This document shows, piece by piece, positions 5,797 to 5,971 of a DNA stretch of 5,971 bases. How positions within the stretch are numbered: the first letter of the stretch is position 1; every line of letters starts with the position of its first letter. This stretch comes from Sulfurovum sp. (lineage in GTDB: Bacteria > Campylobacterota > Campylobacteria > Campylobacterales > Sulfurovaceae). The stretch spans positions 1 through 5,971 of the forward strand of contig JAGGRU010000132.1 in the NCBI GenBank assembly GCA_021159425.1, given 5' to 3'. The position numbers were made by a program, and so were the translations under genes. The notes beneath the pieces were generated by a model. That model saw only the letters and a program-made list of their open reading frames with translations. It searched no databases and was not told the DNA's origin.

Positions 5797-5971
5797 TCAA
5801 TATTCACATGCAGAAAGAACTTCAACCTGATCGAACAAATCATCTTTGAAATGGATCTCTACTAAACGGTATGTTTCTCTGTTGTTAACTGTGGTGATGT
5901 CTATGAAGATGGTTCTGATCAGCTTTGGTTGCACCCCTCTTTTGTTTTAACAACGGGGGTATCGGCATTTG
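5797..5971. repeat. dispersed repeat, copy C (cut by window end), with a longer intact minus-strand frame
   Basis: This is the direct-orientation partner of copy B, starting about 85 bases upstream of the TA promoter. On the minus strand 5946-5797 is open for 49 codons plus TGA, reading NKRGVQPKL, IRTIFIDITTVNNRETYRL, then EIHFKDDLFDQVEVLSACEY. The only in-frame conventional start is a GTG at 5934-5932 whose purine-rich AGAGGG lies too close to act as a normal ribosome site, and copy A has GCA there. The frame is closed upstream by TAA at 5949-5947. It therefore looks like a 3' fragment of a gene rather than a complete one. I do not recognise the family. Confidence 0.7.

Overview
The window looks like an AT-leaning Gram-negative chromosome segment. 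The lipoprotein signals, the TA module and the style of the ABC operon would fit a sulfur-oxidising Campylobacterota member such as Sulfurovum or Sulfurimonas. That placement is an impression from protein style, not a demonstrated assignment.

Layout. (1) 1-615: a plus-strand promoter and a small lipoprotein with a lysozyme/SLT-like transglycosylase domain (start 109). (2) 622-709: a short, rearranged copy (A) of a dispersed repeat between convergent genes. (3) 705-4608: a tightly overlapping minus-strand operon. Reading 5'->3' it encodes a secreted concanavalin-like beta-sandwich protein, a substrate-binding lipoprotein of the Fe(3+)-type family, a fused two-domain permease, and a short ABC ATPase. 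Junctions are ATGA, TAG|GTG and ATGA, so the four proteins are probably made together as one import system; iron is the best substrate guess. (4) 4609-4770: its leader, with a candidate promoter, a perfect 9-bp inverted repeat, and a 19-codon leader ORF with a stronger Shine-Dalgarno than the gene it precedes. (5) 4774-4984: repeat copy B, with mutually exclusive hairpins. (6) 5067-5668: a HigBA-type toxin-antitoxin pair (toxin first, ATGA overlap), with a promoter and palindromic operator at 5684-5714. (7) 5797-5971: repeat copy C, cut by the window end.

The least explained signal is the repeat. B and C lie in direct orientation exactly 1,027 bp apart and enclose the TA module. Their outer 81 bp match at 80 positions, while the adjoining 90 bp match at only 74. 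In that diverged part the differences fall mostly on third codon positions of one minus-strand frame. Copy A keeps the same peptide (IRTIFIDITTV) through silent changes and whole-codon indels. This suggests relics of a once-translated gene attached to a structured, recently homogenised or mobile core. I do not recognise the peptide. The lipoprotein gene and the TA module look clearly more AT-rich than the transporter operon, which suggests separate acquisition.
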